Below, in pieces: positions 1 through 8,413 of a stretch of DNA of 64,000 nt (position 1 is the first letter of the stretch; every line of letters starts with the position of its first letter). The notes beneath the pieces are model-generated. The model was not told the DNA's origin, ran no database searches, and was given only the letters and a program-made list of their open reading frames with translations. This DNA is from Diacronema lutheri. Its lineage: Eukaryota > Haptophyta > Pavlovophyceae > Pavlovales > Pavlovaceae. The translations under genes and the position numbers were made by a program. The stretch spans positions 188,501 to 252,500 of the forward strand of contig JAGTXO010000026.1 of assembly GCA_019448385.1 (NCBI GenBank). The letters are read 5' to 3'.

Positions 1-1
1 G

Positions 2-2995
2 CACAAGCGGCTCGCGCAGCTCTTCACCGCACTTGGTGGCGCGCTGCTCGGCCGGTACCACAACCACGCGCAGCTCGGCAGCGCAGCCGCCGTCGCGGCG
101 TCGGCGCGCGCCGGCGCGCTGTGCGAGGCGCTCGCGCGCGTCGTCGGCGTGCTGCTCGGGCTGATGGCGCACCCATCGCTCGCGCTGTGCGCGCCGATCC
201 ACCCGTTCTGGACCGCGCTCCTCCGCTCAGAGCAGCTCGCCGCCGACGACGCGCGCGCGCGCGTGCGCGAGCAGCTGCCGCAGCTGCTGCGCTGTGCGCT
301 TCTCAAGTTGCAGCGCGCGCGCGCATCCGACGCGCCGGTGCACGCGGACGCGGACGCGTACGCTGCGCTCGAGTGCGCAGACGAGGACGAGCTCGCTGAC
401 GCGGCGGCGCGCGAGCGCGCGGCGGTCATCGGCTGGGTCGGCGCCGCCGTGTCGCGCGCGCCCGCCATTTGCGTCGCGTGCGGTGCGCGCTGGGCGGCCG
501 AGGCGGCCGACCGAGCGGCGGGCGCGTGCGCGGGCTCCGCCGCGGACGATGAGGCGCGCAGCGTGCTCGCCGGCGCGTGCGCGCTGCTCGAGGCGATCGT
601 GCGCGACGCGCAGCGCACGCCCGCGCTCGACGCGCTCGCCGCCGCCGCGGGCCACACGCGCGGCCGCGCGCTGCCGCCGCCGAGCGCTGAGGAGAGCGAG
701 GCCGCCGCGCGCGTCGCCGCGGCGAGCGCCGCGCTGCTGCGCTGGCGGCCGGCGTCGGCGGCGCACGCGGCGCTGCAGGCGCGCGCGCTCGGCGCGCTCG
801 TGCCCGCGTGGGCCGCGGGCAGCCCCGCGCCTCTCCTCGCCGGCGTGTTGCACGCGCTGCTCGCCCTCTGCGCGTGCGACGGCGGCGCGGACGCGCGCGC
901 GCGCGCGGCCGCGGCCGACGCGCGCGCGCGCGCGGCCGGCGCGCTGGGCGCGCTCGCTCGGTGCGCTTTGGGCGAGCTGAGCGCGAACGGCATGGTGCCC
1001 GCCTTCCTCGAGGCCACGCTCAAAGCGCTGCTCGCCGGCGGGCTGGGCGGGCCGGCCGGCGAGGGCGGCGAGAGCGGCGTCGGCGGCGGCGGCGGCGGCG
1101 CGCACGACGACGACGGGAGCGTCGAGCGATCGCTGCTCGAGGCGTACGCTGCCGCGAGCGGCGCCGCGCCCTGCGCCGCCGACCAGCGCGCGCTTCTCAG
1201 CCGCGTCGCCGAGCCGCTCCTCGCAGCGCTCGACGAGGCGGGCGCGACGGAATCGGCCGAGGCCTTTGCGATCGTTGCGGGACTCGCGCCGGCGCGCGCG
1301 GGCGCGGACGGCTGGCGGGCCGTCGCGGCCGCCGCACCGGCGCGCGCGCGGCTGGTGCGCGCGCTGCGCGGCTTTGCCATCCTCTTACGCCGCGCGCCGC
1401 CGCCCGCGCCGACGGACGGCGGCGCGGCGGACGGCGGCCACCCGCTCGCGGCGCACGTGCCGCGCGCCGCGCGCGCGGCCGTGCGCGCGCTGCTGTGCAT
1501 CGACCGCCTCACGTGCCAGCCAGAGCTCGAGCCCGCCTCGGCGTTGTGCCCGCTCATCTCGCCGCAGCTGCTGCGCGCACGCGTGCTCGCGCTCACGCCG
1601 GCCGACCGATCGGCGTTGCTTGGCAGGGCTGAGCGATCGGCTGAGCAGCGGTTCGGCGCCCAACCCGGCGCGGGCGGCGACGGCGGCTCGCTGCGCGGCG
1701 ACGGGCACGGCGGCGGCGGCGGCGGCGCGGGCGGCGTGCACGACGACGCGAGCGCCGCTGACGCGGCGCGCGCGTGGCTGTGCGCCGTGCGGCGTGAGGC
1801 GTCTCGGCTTCTCGCGCTCGCCGCGACGGGCAGCGGCGGCGCGCTGCACAACGACCTGCCGTCGTTGCGCGCCGCCGTCGAGCTCGTGAGCTTCGCACCC
1901 TTCGGCTCTTTGCCCGTGCTTTCGGCGGCCGCGCGCGTCGCCGTCGGGCGCGCGCTCCTCGTCGGGTGCGCCACGGCTGAGCTTGCCGCGCAGGTTGGTC
2001 GCGCACTCCTGCCGCACCTGTGCGCTGCGGTGGCGCGACGGGTTGACGGCGAGTTTGAGAGGGTGCGGCGCGCGGATGGGGTCGGCGACGTCGACGGCGG
2101 CGCGCGCGCGGGCCTGCCGGGCAGCGCGGCGGGTAGCGACGGCGAGATGGACACGCTGCTCGACGACAGGCTCGCGCGGCTGCTCGCTAACGAGGCGCTC
2201 GAGTGCATGCACGCCGTGCTCTGCGCGCAGCTGCCCGGCGCGCGCGCGGCCGGAGCCGCGCAGCCGCAGCCGCAGCCGCAGCCGGCGGGCGGCGGCAGCG
2301 GCGGCGGCGGTGGCGTGCCGCCGGTCGGCGCGCACGCGCGTGCGCTCGGCGGGCTTGGCGAAGCGCTCCTTGCGCAGCCCGACAGCGCGCTCGCGCTCGT
2401 CGGGCTGCTCGTCGCTGCCTTCGACTGGCGCGATGCGACAGCGCTCCGGCACGCGGCGGGCTGCGCGCTCTGCGCGCTGCCTGCGCTCGTCCGCTGCGCG
2501 CAGCTGCGCGCCGCCGCCGCGCGCCTGCTGCCGCCCGCGGCCGCGCGCGCGCTCGCGTGGCGCGACGCGCCACACGGCGAGCTGGTCGGCGCGCTGCGCG
2601 AGCTGCACGCAGCGCTGCTCGACACGGACGAGGAGGACGCGCCGCGCGCCGCGCTGCTCGCGCTGCCGGGCGTTACCGCCGCCGCGCTTGATGACGCGGA
2701 GCGCGCCCTCCGCGCCGCCGGTGCTGCGCGGCACGACGTCGACGCGGCGCGCGCACGGCAGCGCGCCTACCGCGCGCTCCTCGCGCCCGTCGTCGCGTTC
2801 GCCGGCGGCGGTGGCAACGCGAGCGACGCGAACGGCGGCGCACGCGCCGCGCCCGTCACCGACCTCGACGAGCCGCTCGTCGTGCGCCGGCAGGGGCGGC
2901 AGCCGTGCGCGCGCGGCGCTGGCGACGAAACGCCGGGCGACGCGGCGATCGAGAGCGCGATCGAGGCGGAGGGCGCCGCGTGGCTCTTCGGCTGA
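2..2995 (+). CDS. XPO5: Exportin-5 (HASTY/XPO5) homologue, 5' truncated
   Basis: The frame is open from base 2, so the gene enters from outside the window. Exportin-5 is a karyopherin that carries pre-miRNA, tRNA and structured RNA out of the nucleus with RanGTP. The visible part aligns by eye with the C-terminal half of animal XPO5: an opening HKRLAQLFTALGGALLG matches HRRLCQVLCALGNQL, LLDDRLARLLANEALECM matches LEEQLVRMLTREVMDLI, and FDWRDATALRHAAGCALCA matches FNSLAWKDTLSCQRTTSQL. The final Arg/Ala helices also align. The protein is helical (HEAT-type), Ala-rich, with Gly-rich insertions near 1080, 1700 and 2290. No intron is evident in the visible part. It ends at TGA 2993-2995, about 75 bp before the next gene. 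The family call is by remembered alignment, not a search. Confidence 0.82.
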   Translation, partial: HKRLAQLFTALGGALLGRYHNHAQLGSAAAVAASARAGALCEALARVVGVLLGLMAHPSLALCAPIHPFWTALLRSEQLAADDARARVREQLPQLLRCALLKLQRARASDAPVHADADAYAALECADEDELADAAARERAAVIGWVGAAVSRAPAICVACGARWAAEAADRAAGACAGSAADDEARSVLAGACALLEAIVRDAQRTPALDALAAAAGHTRGRALPPPSAEESEAAARVAAASAALLRWRPASAAHAALQARALGALVPAWAAGSPAPLLAGVLHALLALCACDGGADARARAAAADARARAAGALGALARCALGELSANGMVPAFLEATLKALLAGGLGGPAGEGGESGVGGGGGGAHDDDGSVERSLLEAYAAASGAAPCAADQRALLSRVAEPLLAALDEAGATESAEAFAIVAGLAPARAGADGWRAVAAAAPARARLVRALRGFAILLRRAPPPAPTDGGAADGGHPLAAHVPRAARAAVRALLCIDRLTCQPELEPASALCPLISPQLLRARVLALTPADRSALLGRAERSAEQRFGAQPGAGGDGGSLRGDGHGGGGGGAGGVHDDASAADAARAWLCAVRREASRLLALAATGSGGALHNDLPSLRAAVELVSFAPFGSLPVLSAAARVAVGRALLVGCATAELAAQVGRALLPHLCAAVARRVDGEFERVRRADGVGDVDGGARAGLPGSAAGSDGEMDTLLDDRLARLLANEALECMHAVLCAQLPGARAAGAAQPQPQPQPAGGGSGGGGGVPPVGAHARALGGLGEALLAQPDSALALVGLLVAAFDWRDATALRHAAGCALCALPALVRCAQLRAAAARLLPPAAARALAWRDAPHGELVGALRELHAALLDTDEEDAPRAALLALPGVTAAALDDAERALRAAGAARHDVDAARARQRAYRALLAPVVAFAGGGGNASDANGGARAAPVTDLDEPLVVRRQGRQPCARGAGDETPGDAAIESAIEAEGAAWLFG

Positions 2996-3070
2996 GTGGT
3001 GAGCGCTCAGCGGGGTATGGGAAATGGGTGGGTGCTTGTCAGACGAAGTCTTGATTCTTTTGACGTTTGA

Positions 3071-6054
3071 ATGATGGACGGTGCCTGGGCAAATTCAAGG
3101 CAACGTCAAAGACGAACGCCCCGTGAGGGTTGATGCCGTTGCTGCACGACGCGCTCCGGGTCCTTGTCGGTGGGTGATCCGTCGAAACGCGCGCGTCGGC
3201 CCGCGCGCGTGGCGCAGCTCGCGCCGCGCATCCGCTCGTCGCCCGGCGCCCGGCGTCAGTCGCCCAACCGTCCCGCGCCGCGCGCGCGTCTCCGTGACGC
3301 CCGGTCGCGCGCGCGAGCAGACGGCGCGGCGTCGCCACTGCTCGTCGCGGACAGCAGCTCGGTCGTGATCGCGATCAACGACGCCGGGCGCGAGCTGCTT
3401 GGAGACGTGGGCTTTGAGGCGGTCGGCCTCAAGGTGGCGCATTTGCTCCGCTCGCCCGCGTCGGAGGACCTGACGGGCCCAGGCTTCCATCACTGCGCGC
3501 TCGTCGACGGCGACGCGAAGTTCACGTGCGCGACCAAGTGCGTGAGCGAGTACACGTGCCTTAACCTCGCGCCGCTTGAGGGCTCGGCTTTTGGCGAGCA
3601 GCACCCGGCCGACGGGCGCGTGCGCGCGCACAGCGCGGGCGCGCTCGACGTGCGCGTGGCGCGCAACGACGCGTTCGCGCTGCCGACGTCCGCCGCCGAG
3701 AACCAGATGCTTGACCAGATGCTGGGCGAGCCGGTGCTCGGGCCGACGGAGGATCAGCTCGAGATTCGGCTGCACGTCCTCTTTTGCGACGACGACCCGT
3801 TCCAGGCCAAGGTGATGAACCTCCTCGCGAGCACGAACGGGTACGACCTGACGCACTTTGCTAACGGGGCGGACGCCATTCACGCGCTCAGGCACAACGA
3901 CACAATGGCGCAGCCGTTCAACCTCGTGCTCCTCGACCTGAACATGCAGCCGATGCATGGCCTTGATGTGCTCAAGCACATCCGCGCCTTTAACACCTCG
4001 ATCAACGTCATTGTCATCACCGCGAACGAGGAGGACGCGATGGTGAAGGCGTGCATCCTGGGCGGCGCCAACTCCTACATCGTCAAGCCCGTGCGCGACA
4101 AGGACGTGCGCAACATGGGGCACTTTGCGATCGAGGCGACCAAAGCGGAGAAGCTGCGCCGCCGTTCGCGCGTGCGCAACGCGATCGCGTCCGTGCTCAC
4201 GACGCGCTTCGCGATCGCGTTCATGTCGCTCCGCGCGCTCAAGGCACACGGCGGGCTAATACCGCACGAGGAGGCGCGCTCGCGCGGACTGCTCGTGCAA
4301 TGCGACACGTACGAGGATGTGGCGAGTTTCATCCGCACGCACCCCACCGCCTTCTTCTCGCACCAGGCGAGCGCGCCGCTGCGCGTGCGCGCGCGCGACG
4401 TTGCGCCGCGCTGTGCGACCGCTGACGCGCGCGCGACAGCCTCGGTGAGCCAAAAGCCGAGGGTGAAGCCGAGCTGGATGATGGCTGTCATCACCGCCAC
4501 GCACCGGGTGCAGCGCCTTCACGGCGGCGGCGCGTCTCGCAGCCGGACCGCTGCGCGACAACCACTGCGACCGCTGACGCGCGCGCACGCCGTCCCGGTC
4601 GCAGTGGTTGTCGCGCGAGCACCCGGACCCGGACGGCCTGCAGTTCCAGCTGATGGTCGACGCGAGCCGCCGTCTCTGCGAAATTGAGGGCGTGTCCGAG
4701 GACGCGCTCTTCGTGTGGGTCGACTTCTCGTCGATCCCGCAGAAGAACAAGTTCATGCAGCGCCTCTCCATCTCCACGCTCGGCGTCTACGCGTCGCTGT
4801 GCAAGTTCTTTGTGGTCGTCGCGCCGCAAGCGCTGCAGCGCGATTCAAACGTGCGCTGCGACGCCGCCACCTACCGGAGGAGAGGTTGGTGCCGCCTCGA
4901 GCAGGTGACCGGCCGCACGCACCAGCGCACCGCACCGCCGTGCCGCGCTGCGCGCCGCGCCCACCCGTGCGCCGGCCGACCCACCGCCGCACCTTGCGGC
5001 GCGCGCGGCAGTGGGCGCACCTGACGGCCGCGGGCACATCCAACATGTACGTGATCGAGCGGGCTGGCGAGCTGCAGGCGATTTCAAACCGGGATGAATG
5101 GGTCGACGACTCGATCCGCGTCTTTGATGGCGAGTTCACGTGGGAAGAGGACAAGACGCAGCTTGTCGATGTTGTCCTTGGTCTCTGGTCGCTCACGCTC
5201 GTCGCGAGCGCCGCGGGCCTCGCGCACGTCGCGCCGATTGTCGCCAAGGTCGACAAATCCAAATCGGAGGTCTTCCCGTTCGAGCACTTTGCGGACCTCG
5301 TCCAGATGCTCGAGATCGAGATCGCGGCGCACTACGGCGCTCGAGCCCAAGTGCGACCGACGTTGCTCGGCGCGGCGAGCAGGGCCGCGCGCACGGCGCG
5401 CGCGCGCTCGAGCGCTCACGCGCCGCCGCGCGCGGCCTACGCGCCCGCGCCCCTCTCGCACGCGCGCAGCCGCAGGGCTCGGCGCTCGAGCCGGCGATCG
5501 CCACGTCGCCACAGCTGCTCGTGGCGCCGCGCTCGCCCACGCGGCGGCAGCGCGTCAACACGTACGCCAACGTGCCGATAGGGATGGCGTGGTTGTCGCC
5601 CACCTCCGAGCTGCACGTGATGGCCGCTGAGCTCGTCGAATTCCGCAGACTCTTCCACCGCGTTGTGCGCACGCTCGACCACGGCACGAGCGCGCTCGAG
5701 CAGGTCACGCAGTCGATGCTCATGCTCGCGATGCCGCTCGACCGCGAAGGCGCATGCGATGCGCTCATCCAGCTCAACAAGGACCCACGCGGCCCGCCGC
5801 TCGGTTTTCGGGACTACTGCCGCGTGATGAGCAAGCTGCGGCGCGGCCTCCTGTCCGTGTCGCCCGGAGGGAGGTCGCCGGCGCTTCGCGGCTCGCTCGA
5901 GTCGACGCGGATGGGCGCCGAGGCGATGGTCAGCGGCATAAACGAGGCGATGCACGCGATGGCCGTGCGCGACGGGCGCGAGCTCACGCCCATGCCCGGC
6001 GTGTTGCGCGCGGGACTGCGCGCCAAACCGCCATTATCGGCGTCACCAACGTAA
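3071..6054 (+). CDS. PAS - response-regulator receiver - SHQW-domain signalling protein, multi-exon
   Basis: Five exons join in phase: 3071-3080 (tentative ATG-ATG-GAC-G), 3321-4366, 4605-4904, 5012-5350 and 5470-6054. Exon 2 encodes a short PAS-like stretch (VADSSSVVIAINDAGREL) and then a complete receiver domain: acidic pocket CDDDP near 3790, phospho-acceptor Asp codon 3935-3937 in LVLLDLNM, the TA of VITANEE, and Lys codon 4085-4087 in YIVKPV. Exons 2 and 3 together restore FFSHQ/WLSREHPDPDG, then VWVDFSSIPQKN and RGWCRLEQW, a domain I recall from many algal and oomycete proteins of unknown function. The likely role is cytosolic phospho-relay or redox/light sensing; no histidine kinase is seen. 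Intron 4367-4604 starts with GC rather than GT and holds an antisense transporter fragment. Exon 1 is the weakest point. The REC call is strong. Confidence 0.75.
4414..4616. repeat. Composite repeats inside a GC-AG intron
   Basis: Three structures overlap within intron 4367-4604. (1) A 21-bp direct repeat occurs at 4414-4434 and 4566-4586. (2) Bases 4444-4502 are the reverse complement of 25355-25413, an exon of the EamA transporter, with one mismatch in 59. (3) Arms 4553-4572 and 4597-4616 form a perfect 20-bp inverted repeat with a 24-nt loop; the right arm spans the 3' splice site and the first codons of the next exon. All three are read directly from the bases. Confidence 0.9.
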
Positions 6055-6098
6055 CGTCCTCGGTTTCGCCCTGTTCGCGCCCGAACGGGCACAAAATA

Positions 6099-6973
6099 AT
6101 GTTGATGCAGGTGCTGCTGCTGCTGGCGCTCACGACGCGAGGCCCACAACAGGCTCACGGCACGGGCCGCCGCGGAGGGCTCTCGACGCCCGTGGCAGTG
6201 CGCGCCGCAGGCCTTGCTGAGTCACCGACCGTGGTGAGCTTGACGGTCGAGTCCGCCCTTGCAAGCGCGGCGGGCGCGTACTCGCGCGCAACTGCCGAGC
6301 AGCCGCTCGCGCTCGCGGCTGTGCAGGCGGCAGGACTGCGGTGCATCGGCGATCGCATTGCGCAGCAGCTCTTTCTGTACCGTGGCGAGCTTGCCAGCGT
6401 CAGTCCGCAGCACATCGCCGCGATGGGCCTCATCGGCTTCATTGTCTCAGGCGCGGGCAACTTCGTCTGGTGCGCGCGCTACGCCCCGCTGCTGCACCCG
6501 CGCCGCAGTCGTACTCATGCGCGCGGAACGGGCCGCTGCGCGTATCGTACGCATGCGGCGTGCAGGATCAACCACCTCGAGGAGAAGCTTGGCGCGAGCG
6601 TAGGGCCGTGGGACGTCCTGCGCAAGGCAGGCTCGGATTTTGTGTGCTGGGCGCCCCTCGCCAATTGCGCGTACCTCTTCGGCGTGCCGCTCCTGACGGG
6701 CGCCACTCCCGACTTGGCCGCGCACAATATGCAGCACGAGGTGCGGCGTCCCCTGCTCATTGCCGCGCGCCATCCCCTACAAACATCCCAGCCGCTGTGT
6801 GCCCCCTTCCCCCCATTCTCTGTGATCAGTTCTTGCCGACGATGGGAATGGAGCTGAGCATCTTCGCGCCGTACAATCTGTTTGCCTTCTCTCTCATCCC
6901 GTTGCGCGCACGCCCGATCAGCTCCGCGCTCACCAGCTTGCTCTTCACAATCGCGATCGCGTCGCGCTGCTAG
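6099..6973 (+). CDS. Mpv17/PMP22-family membrane protein
   Basis: Three exons (6099-6469, 6566-6740, 6830-6973) give a 229-residue protein, the usual family size. Splicing at 6470 (GTGCGC, phase 2) rebuilds GNFVWINHLEEKLG, the equivalent of the family's GHFWYxxLD signature. Splicing at 6741 joins LAAHNMQHE to FLPTMGMELSIFAPYNLFAF, the C-terminal Mpv17 block that normally reads W-x-P-x-Q-x-x-N-F. Mpv17 proteins have four short membrane helices in mitochondrial inner, peroxisomal or plastid membranes and act as channel-like or nucleotide-pool factors. The N-terminus (MLMQVLLLLALTTRG) is signal-like, so a peroxisomal, mitochondrial or complex-plastid location cannot be decided. The ATG at 6099 is the first in frame after the upstream gene's stop. 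The canonical WP and final WNxYLS are weak. Confidence 0.78.
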
Positions 6974-7106
6974 TGCTTGCACTTGCCCGTTGCACACTCG
7001 CCGTGTTGCCACTCTACTTCTTCCCCTCTCTCCCTCTCTCCCTCCCTCCCCCCACCCCGCATCCTTGACACCCTCCGTGCCATCCCTGACACCCCACGTG
7101 TTGCCA

Positions 7107-8324
7107 CTAGAGCTGTGACTGTACGGAACATTCCGGGTCTGCGCGGTACACCCACGCGCACAAACCGTCGAGCCGTTCGCGCAGCGCCTGCTGGCTGAGC
7201 TCGAGCGCGCACGCGAGCTCGTCATCGCGGTGCGAGCCGTCGAGCAGCCGGGCGGGGAGGCCGCACAGCCGCGCGTCGCCCTCGGCACACGCCGGCTCGA
7301 GGCGCGGGTACGCGTGCACGCGGCGAAGGTACCGGTTGAGCACGCCGAACTGGATCGAGCGCTGCACGTGCACGTCGAGCAGCGGGTCCGCCTCGCCCTC
7401 GGCCTCGGCGCGCAGCTCGGTGCACGCGGCCGCGACGCTCAACCAGCCGCAGTCGGTGCGCGGGCTCAGCCGGCAGTAGAGGGCGAAGACGGTCCGAAAG
7501 TGGGGCGCGGGCCGACCGGACTGCTTCGAGTGCGTCGCGCATGCCAGCTGCGCCTCCTCGGAGCGCGCGAGCTCGCTCAGCCGTGCGGTGTGCGCGTACG
7601 CGTTGTGCGCGCAATACCAGTCGATTAGGCAGACGCAGCCTAGATGCACGAGGTCGGTGAGGACCTCGAGGCACCAGCCCAGGTCCATACCCGCGGCGCG
7701 CGCGATCTCTTGCGCGTGGCTCCGCCCGTCCACGTAGACGAGCACGCAACGCAGCGCAAAGTCGGCCGCGAGCATCTCGCTTCCGACGGCGCACACCAGT
7801 ACGGGCACGTCGTGCGGCGCGACGGGCGGCGTGCGCGCGCGCTCTGCTGGCGCAAGGCGGAGGTGGATTGTGTTCGCCGCGTCGACGACGAGCGAGCACT
7901 GCCGCGCGCCGTTCAGCTCGCGAACGAGCGTGGGCAGGTGCGTCGCGAACTGCGCGCGCCGCTGCCGGTCGGACAGGTGCGACGCCTCCGCCTCGAGGGA
8001 CACGAGGGCGCGTGCGAGCTTGGCGACGACAGCGCCAATCGCCTCCTCTTCTTCAGGCGCCGCCTCGTCGAGCACGAGGCACAGGTTGAGGTGCAGCGCG
8101 TTCCGCCGGTAGTTGTACGAGCCGAGGTAGATCGGGAAGCCAACGACAGTGGAGCCAAAGGCGCTCACGCTCACGAGCTGGCCGCACACGTCCGGCTTGG
8201 GGAGCACGTACTCGGCGATCGCGTTGAACTCCTCGGCGCTCACCACGTCCTCCGGCCACTGGTGCGCGAGGTTGCGCCCCTTCACCTCGTCGAAGACGGA
8301 CAGGAAGGCGCCGCGTATCGCCAT
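7107..8324 (-). CDS. NPRL2: NPRL2, GATOR1 complex subunit
   Basis: Single exon of 405 residues, close to the family length of about 380. Nitrogen permease regulator 2-like protein is a GATOR1 subunit; GATOR1 is the Rag-GTPase GAP that switches TORC1 off when amino acids are scarce, at the lysosome or vacuole. Alignment with animal NPRL2 is clear throughout: FLSVFDEVKGRNLAHQWPED at the start, then FPIYLGSYNYRRNALHLNLC, the DAANTIHLRL strand, APHDVPVLV, the YVDGRSHAQEIARAAGMDL winged-helix region, and FRTVFALYCRLSPRT. The start codon at 8322-8324 is the first ATG before MAIRGAF; open frame continues upstream without another convincing start. It is divergent from VPS15 across 89 bp. Confidence 0.9.
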   Translation of the reverse strand: MAIRGAFLSVFDEVKGRNLAHQWPEDVVSAEEFNAIAEYVLPKPDVCGQLVSVSAFGSTVVGFPIYLGSYNYRRNALHLNLCLVLDEAAPEEEEAIGAVVAKLARALVSLEAEASHLSDRQRRAQFATHLPTLVRELNGARQCSLVVDAANTIHLRLAPAERARTPPVAPHDVPVLVCAVGSEMLAADFALRCVLVYVDGRSHAQEIARAAGMDLGWCLEVLTDLVHLGCVCLIDWYCAHNAYAHTARLSELARSEEAQLACATHSKQSGRPAPHFRTVFALYCRLSPRTDCGWLSVAAACTELRAEAEGEADPLLDVHVQRSIQFGVLNRYLRRVHAYPRLEPACAEGDARLCGLPARLLDGSHRDDELACALELSQQALRERLDGLCAWVYRADPECSVQSQL

Positions 8325-8413
8325 CGTTTTCCCCTCCCTCGCTTTCCCTCGTCCGTGCGTGGAGGAGGGTTGGGACTCGACGGCGGCCGGGCGGCGCGCG
8401 CGGCCCCGGCGCC
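8325..8413. promoter_or_regulatory. Short bidirectional promoter, NPRL2 / VPS15
   Basis: Only 89 bp separate the two divergent start codons, so both 5' UTRs and any promoter must lie here or inside the genes. The half next to NPRL2 is pyrimidine-rich (CTCCCTCGCTTTCCCTC); the half next to VPS15 is CG-rich. I see no TATA box. Both products act at the endolysosomal nutrient/TORC1-autophagy interface, which fits co-expression, but that is inference. Confidence 0.55.
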
